The notes below the pieces were generated by a model, which was given only the letters and a program-made list of their open reading frames with translations, did no database searches and was not told where the DNA came from. A stretch of 64,000 nt of DNA from Lineus longissimus (taxonomy: Eukaryota; Nemertea; Pilidiophora; Heteronemertea; Lineidae): NCBI RefSeq assembly GCF_910592395.1, contig NC_088311.1:12524501-12588500 (forward strand). Direction: 5' to 3'. The stretch's first letter is position 1. Each line of letters begins with the position of its first letter. The position numbers and the translations under genes were made by a program. This document shows positions 59,357-64,000 of the stretch, piece after piece.

Positions 59357-59678
59357 TTAAGTGGGATCAAACCCACACCCTTCAGAGTTACAAGAGCGGG
59401 AAATTCAAACCAAGTCAGAACTTGTTCAAGGCAGATTTTTGCTCAGTGACGCCTACTGGTAGTATCAATCACAGCTATTCCTAATCTGCATCAAAACCTA
59501 CTTCCTAAACTTTATTTCAAGCCTCTATCTATTGGAATAAAGCAACAGAACATTTCTCTGTAATACCTCTGCATGCTATTGGTCAGGGTACAATTCCAAA
59601 GATAGATCCCTGCCTGTTTACTTCTCTTCGCTTCTTTTCTCTATCTCGCACCAGTTTATTGTATTTCATACCTATATA

Positions 59679-59877
59679 AACAACAGAGGAAATGCCCCTG
59701 ACAGAAAATTAAGCAAGGTTTGACCTAAATTCTTCCAAATAAATAGTACTCATTTGGATCAATAAACTTGTTTTTTATTTGAATTTGTAATTTACGCCTT
59801 TAGCCCCGCTGTTGAGAAGAATTTTAAGTGAAACCATGCTTAATTTTCTATCAGGGGCATTTCCTCTGTTGTTCTTC
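59679..59877. repeat. Inverted repeat, ~42-bp arms
   Basis: AACAACAGAGGAAATGCCCC..GAAAATTAAGCAAGG (59679-59720) is answered by the inverse at 59836-59877 with about three mismatches, leaving a loop near 115 bp. It overlaps the start of an A-element 3' fragment. Confidence 0.8.
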
Positions 59878-59890
59878 CTCATGGCCACAT

Positions 59891-60008
59891 TTGAAGTGCC
59901 TAGGTCTTACGGTCGCAAAACATGCCCCCTGTTGACGGATGGACTGACAGACGCCATTCTGAATAGTAATTTTACCAGATCTGCTGACTTTCATGAGCTG
60001 AGCTAGAA
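59891..60008 (+). mobile_element. A-type element, 3' fragment
   Basis: Holds only the family 3' module: TTTGAAGTGCCTAGGTCTTA, a shortened GACGGATGGAC region and CTGACTTTCATGAGCTGAGC plus TAGAAAG. Same layout as 1-1083. Confidence 0.75.
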
Positions 60009-60418
60009 AGTAAAGATCTAAAATTTACTAGTCAACTTCCTTTACCCAATCTTAGCTCCCAAAACCGCGAAGTTGATAAAACCATGTACTCAAAGCAACA
60101 TCTATGACGTCAGTTTGGTCATTCTCTTTGCCGTACATCCGCCCCCTCACCCCCCTCCTCCCTTACAAAAGTAACCAACTTACAGTGAAGCGGAAGGGTT
60201 CGGCCCGGGAGGCACACCTCCGAAATGTTAATTGTTTCTTTGAGTTCAGTGGTAGCGATTTATTTCCCTGGCTCAAATCTCACCTAATTTTTTTAGAAAT
60301 TACCAAGGAATGTTTTCAAGGCGAGAGAAAAATTTGACTTGAATACTGCACTCGTTAGATTTCATGTGAATGCCGCAGACTGGCCTTAAACGTTGACGAA
60401 AGAGAGGCTGAACACCGT

Positions 60419-61287
60419 TAAGGAGTAATCACATTTTTAAGGTTTTCAGGTTTCGCCCCCAGGTGGCCAAACGGTGAATCAGATCGGACCCAACTTAGTC
60501 CCTGAGATCACGGTCTGACTATTGGTTACATGTGTACCATATTTGAGATCAACGGTCACTGCGGTTAAGAAACGTGCCTTACGGCAAACGTACGCCATTT
60601 GACCACTCTGACCTTGAAAAGAAGGTCAAACCACAAATCCATGTGACATATACTGTATTGTGGTTAAATGTACCCATGATATCAAATTGGTGGCAATAGG
60701 GCACGTAGTTAAGGAATAATCACATTTTTAAGATTTTCAAGTTTGGCCCCCTAGTGGCCAAACGGTGAATCAGATCGGACCCAACTTCGATCCCTAAAAT
60801 CATCTGACTATTGGTTACATGTGTACCAAATTTGAGATAAATGGTCATTGCGGTTAAGAAACGTGCCATAGATACAGCCTAACGGCCAACTTACACCATT
60901 TGACCTCTGTGACCTTGAAAAGAACGTCAAATCAAAAGAACGTCAAATCAAATGATATGTGATGTATCCTTGCTAGAAGTACCTACCATAAAATTCTTAT
61001 TGAAAACGCATCATTAACAAGGGAGATAACACACTTCTTATGTTTCCATGTTTGGCCCCCTGGTGGCCAAGTTGAGAATCGGAGCGGACTGAAATTCAGT
61101 GTCCGAGGTTATCTGACCTAGGGGGGGGGGGTCACGTTCACTAAGTTTCAAGTTCACAGCCCCGGGGGTTAAGAAACGTGCCACTGTTTTAGAAATAGGA
61201 TACGACGACGACGGACGACAGACGACGGCGGACGACAGACGATGGACACTGCGGTATTGTACAGACTCCCCTACGGTGAGCCAAAAA
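60419..61287 (+). mobile_element. B-type element, copy 10, 5' truncated
   Basis: Three units (landmarks near 60456, 60745 and 61052) and a complete 3' end with an ACG-type microsatellite (61203-61250) and CTACGGTGAGCCAAAAA. The end lies 49 bp from the donor of Rab exon 1. Confidence 0.87.
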
Positions 61288-61336
61288 CCATGCAAGGGCA
61301 AATTGCCTCAAGAATGACCAGAATCTGTAATCTCAC

Positions 61337-61472
61337 CATGTGTTGGGAGCGGACAAGGATGAAATACATTCTGACAGATCCGTTCATGAAGTGCTGTTTT
61401 TCCCACTGACATGTCTCCAATAATTAGAACTTTGACAAAAGAAACATTATCCCGTAAAACTTTCAAGTCCAT
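61337..61472 (-). CDS. Rab-like GTPase first exon (P-loop), divergent
   Basis: ATG at 61472 in strong context (AAAGATGG), with an in-frame stop upstream. 45 codons plus one base end at donor CATG|GTGAGA. The peptide has the nucleotide-binding P-loop VKVLIIGDMSVGKTAL (GxxxxGKT) and ends PLPTHG, where Rab10 has the switch I end STIG. Length, phase (1) and strand fit as exon 1 of the Rab10-like gene. Yet the rest is unlike Rab10, which is strongly conserved here (normally a FKLLLIGDSGVGKT context). CQN after the P-loop recalls Rab-like 3. It could be a divergent or alternative first exon, or a different GTPase gene. Confidence 0.6.
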
Positions 61473-61828
61473 CTTTGTAACTCGTATTGTATTTGGAACC
61501 AATTAAAGTCATTAGACCAGAACCACATCAGATCCTGACTTTTGATGGGTCCAAGCAAGACATGATAGTTTGTACATGGTTAAATGGTAGCGAATAGAGG
61601 GAGTCGAAGGTAAATTGTAGTACAAAAACTTAAGAATTTATTAGGAACGAAAGTTGAATTGAGACACATGAAGTTTTTCCTTATCAACTATACACCCAAT
61701 GAAATGGGCAAACCTATTCCGTTCTGCAGAAATACAATAAGGAATCAGGTCAATCAATAGTTTAACTTGATCACATACTGACACCATTCTTTAACCCTTA
61801 CATGTCCACAATCATAATTTTGCATATA

Positions 61829-61988
61829 CAGTGGAACCCTCCTTAGCGGACACCTCTCTATTGAGGACACTAGATTTGGTCCCAAATTGGTACTTTCCAT
61901 TCAATTTGACCTCTCTAATCAGGACACCTCTCCATTAAGGACAGCATTTGCTAGTCCTGAGGGTGTCCTTAATAGAGAGGTTCTACTG
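61829..61988. mobile_element. Pogo/Tc1-type MITE, 160 bp
   Basis: TA-CAGTGGAACCCTCC and GAGAGGTTCTACTG-TA at the borders. Inside, GGACACCTCTC(T/C)ATT recurs in both orientations, so the whole element folds on itself. It lies upstream of the Rab-like exon 1. Confidence 0.85.
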
Positions 61989-63104
61989 TATCTAAGTGAT
62001 CATGGTCCTAGTACTAGAAGCTCCCCCACTAACTATTTTAAGTTATAACTTGATGTTATGCACGAATATAAACCCTCTGCCCAATCTGCAAACTTTTTGT
62101 ATGTTTTCTTTGATTCTAAAATCTCTGGTTGATAGGACATTCCAAGAGATCCAGGTGCAGGGAGGGGCAGGGCGATGAGTGTTACTAATAGCATGTTCAT
62201 TTTGGCCACAGGCCACTGAATCTAGGGGTTAGTAGAACAGCCTTCTCCACAGGCCCCAAAGTCAATGGGGCGATCATAATATATTTTCGGAGGCAGACGA
62301 CATAATCGTCTGTTGCGCACTGGGAGCCCTCCCCCAGAAAATTTTTTGAAGACCTAGAATGCCGTAGGAGTCATTTCCCAGCATCTGGAGCACTGCTATC
62401 ATGCCGATTTGTCCACAGATATTGCAGTGTGTAACATGCAAAAAGTTTATTTCTTGCCGCCGTAGTAGTTAGCCTGTGTACGGGACCCTGTTTTGAAACC
62501 CCACAGTGAGTAATGAGTGAAGAAAACCCGCCAAAATAACATGATTGACTTACCACCGAACAATGTGCGACATAAGCGCTCTTATCAGGTATTGATCTAC
62601 CACGCCTCCATGACTGAAGAGCGACAGCACATAAATTATGCATACATTAATCGGAGAGCAGCGATCAGTTTCATTCACTTGAAATCGGCCAACTGCCAAA
62701 TATGGGAGACGGCATGACAAAGCGGAGTAACTTAACGCTTCCAGGTAACGATGTTACATTACACTAATGATGATGCCTACAAATTGACTGCATGGAAGCG
62801 GAGTTTGTCAATGATTTTCCAGATGGGCCATGCATCTGACGCGCAACTAGCGCTCGTGATTTGCACACCGTAAACGGAATATCATTAGGCGGTGTCCGAA
62901 TGTTTCACCTCCGCATATATACTATGCAGTGTCGGATGTATTCATGATGTTCAATTAGCGGCGTCTTGACCTCCCGGTTGGTGGAAATAGGTGCTTTGGC
63001 AAACTAGAGGCCTACGGCCAGAGAGCTTCGCTTGGTCCATCTGGTTGTAAGAGCGCGATTACGATTTGAAGGTAATCTTACTAGTTGAGATAGTGATCCT
63101 TGGA
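61989..63104. other. Unannotated region upstream of the GTPase exon
   Basis: Possible 5' flank of the Rab-like gene. No TATA box or coding exon that I can defend. No GDSGVGKT-type exon is found up to 64000. Confidence 0.35.
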
Positions 63105-63480
63105 CTGTCACAACCTAGTAGATACATGGTCACAACCAGTAACTGCAGTCTGGACCATTACACCAAATCCGTTGAAGTTCAGGCAGAGACAAACCAGTCC
63201 AGTCACAACCTAGGGACAGCCAGTAAATGCAGTCCGGACCTTTATAGAATTCCTTTGAAGTGTAGGTTGTGAAAAACAAGTCAAGACTATACATGGGTAC
63301 CACCTTGAGGCAAGCTGTAAAGGCAGACAGGACATTTACATCAAATTCTTTATAAAGTGCAGGTTGAGACAAAGCAGCTCAGATGCATAGTCGCAACCTA
63401 GGGACAACAAGTAACAGTCTGGGCCTTTACATCAATTCCTTTGAAGTTTACGTGGGTTGTGACTAACTAGTCTAGTGAAG
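63105..63480 (+). repeat. ~95-bp tandem array, related to the core of C elements
   Basis: Four units led by GTCACAACCTAGGGACA-like phrases at about 63109, 63201, 63297 and 63391. Each continues with CCAGTAA..TGCAGTC, GGACCTTTACATCA, TTCCTTTGAAGT, and AACCAGTCCAGT. The same words occur at 6470-6680 and 29100-29340 in the two C elements. Confidence 0.8.
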
Positions 63481-64000
63481 GATGGACCGCATCAAAACTC
63501 CGATAGCGCTGCCGATAGCCTATCACCATCTAACGACCGATAAGAGCGCATGGAAGTAGAGAAAGCTATCAACCGATCGTGCTCGATACGGCAACGATAG
63601 TACAAATTCACCGGGCCACAAGAAGGTAAGAATATTAATGGCCGCCTACTTGCTAGCGTGAAATACAAGTGGTTTTGACTTGCCACTGTCCAGTGTGTGC
63701 TGATGATGTGCTGCATGATAGAGAAGAAAAATTATCAGGACACGCATGTTAAAAAGTCATCATGACGATAAATTTCAAAGCCTCCCTCTCTCTAGGCCTA
63801 TATCCATAGACCAAGGGCACATGTCCAAAGTGTAAGTTTTAAGATGAACACACAAAAAATGCACTGCATGAATGCATCTCGAGAATATAATGCATGCCGT
63901 CACTGAATAAGTGATCAAAATGTGTTTCTGCTTTTATCGTTTCAGGTCGCATGCTTTGGAACCCTTCATCAGCTTTGCTTCGGCGTACGATACCTTGCTC
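63481..64000. other. Unannotated end of window
   Basis: No gene or repeat ends recognised. Confidence 0.35.

Larger units (their letters stand above)
19959..61472 (-). other. Rab10: Rab10-like gene span: three coding exons, two large introns
   Basis: Exons at 61472-61337 (136 nt coding), 56425-56365 (61 nt) and 20097-19959 (139 nt) join in phases 1 and 2 to give one open frame with P-loop, [10 protein letters not shown] and DTAGQE in the right order. The junctions fall where I recall introns in vertebrate Rab8/Rab10 genes (after ..TIG and within the W of ..QIW). Intron 1 is 4,911 bp; intron 2 is 36,267 bp and contains the pogo, piggyBac, BEL and most A-D elements. The 3' half of the gene is outside the window. 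Confidence 0.85.

Noticed and set aside
59357-59480. tRNA-like B-box (GGTTTGATCCC on minus), possible SINE
   Set aside because: No convincing A-box or cloverleaf, no tail, and no second copy in the window.
1-64000. Autonomous Helitron Rep/helicase gene
   Set aside because: I looked for long helicase-like frames near the A-D elements and found none. The carriers here are non-autonomous.

Overview
This is animal genomic DNA: spliced coding exons with GT..AG introns, no operons, and a very high load of DNA transposons. It is most likely from a marine invertebrate. Several short non-autonomous elements start AACAAGAGGCCCAAGGGCC or GGCCAGGG(G)CCATTGTGCTCACC and end in a hairpin plus GCTAAAAA or GCCAAAAA. 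One has ~156-bp core repeats followed by an ACGG microsatellite. These designs resemble Helentron-like and 'pearl' elements that I know from molluscs, so a mollusc or other lophotrochozoan is my best guess. That placement rests on memory of repeat termini, not on a search.

The one host gene I can identify with confidence is a Rab10-type small GTPase on the minus strand. Its coding exons are at 61472-61337, 56425-56365 and 20097-19959. Reading phase is preserved across both junctions, and each intron end visible here has canonical splice signals. The introns are 4.9 kb and 36.3 kb; the rest of the gene should lie before position 1. Almost everything from 1 to 61.3 kb is therefore intron of this gene, packed with transposons. 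Exons 2 and 3 are nearly identical to animal Rab10. Exon 1 keeps the P-loop but is otherwise strongly divergent.

Layout. 0-4.1 kb: an A-type element interrupted by a 916-bp TIR transposon, then a B-type element, then a PIF/Harbinger element with a decayed two-exon transposase. 5-6 kb: a THAP-domain exon and a small acidic ORF facing it. 6.1-8 kb: C-type element. 9-11.5 kb: a second Harbinger remnant and a foldback element with a small ORF. 14.4-21.7 kb: A and B elements, one B split by a 1.28-kb palindrome-rich transposon, with Rab exon 3 between them. 22.1-25.1 kb: a pogo-like element with TA target duplication, itself split by a piggyBac MITE. 26.3-33.2 kb: A elements, one split by a C element and by a pearl-like D element, then B. 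33.7-36.7 kb: a full-length piggyBac with TTAA duplications and one nonsense codon. 39.5-44.1 kb: a truncated BEL/Pao retrotransposon joined to a ~290-bp tandem array. 46-50.7 kb: three B elements. 50.9-52.2 kb: a TTA-flanked TIR element and a hAT-like remnant. 54.8-61.3 kb: B and A elements around Rab exons 2 and 1. 61.8-64 kb: a pogo-type MITE and a ~95-bp tandem array.

The most interesting signal is the B family. Its ~300-bp tandem unit carries a 15-bp match to the CTCF core motif and several AGGTCA-type nuclear-receptor half-sites. All A, B, C and D copies lie in one orientation, antisense to the Rab gene, and three loci show A and B joined head to tail. Together they look like a non-autonomous Helitron-like superfamily that spreads regulatory motifs through one large intron.
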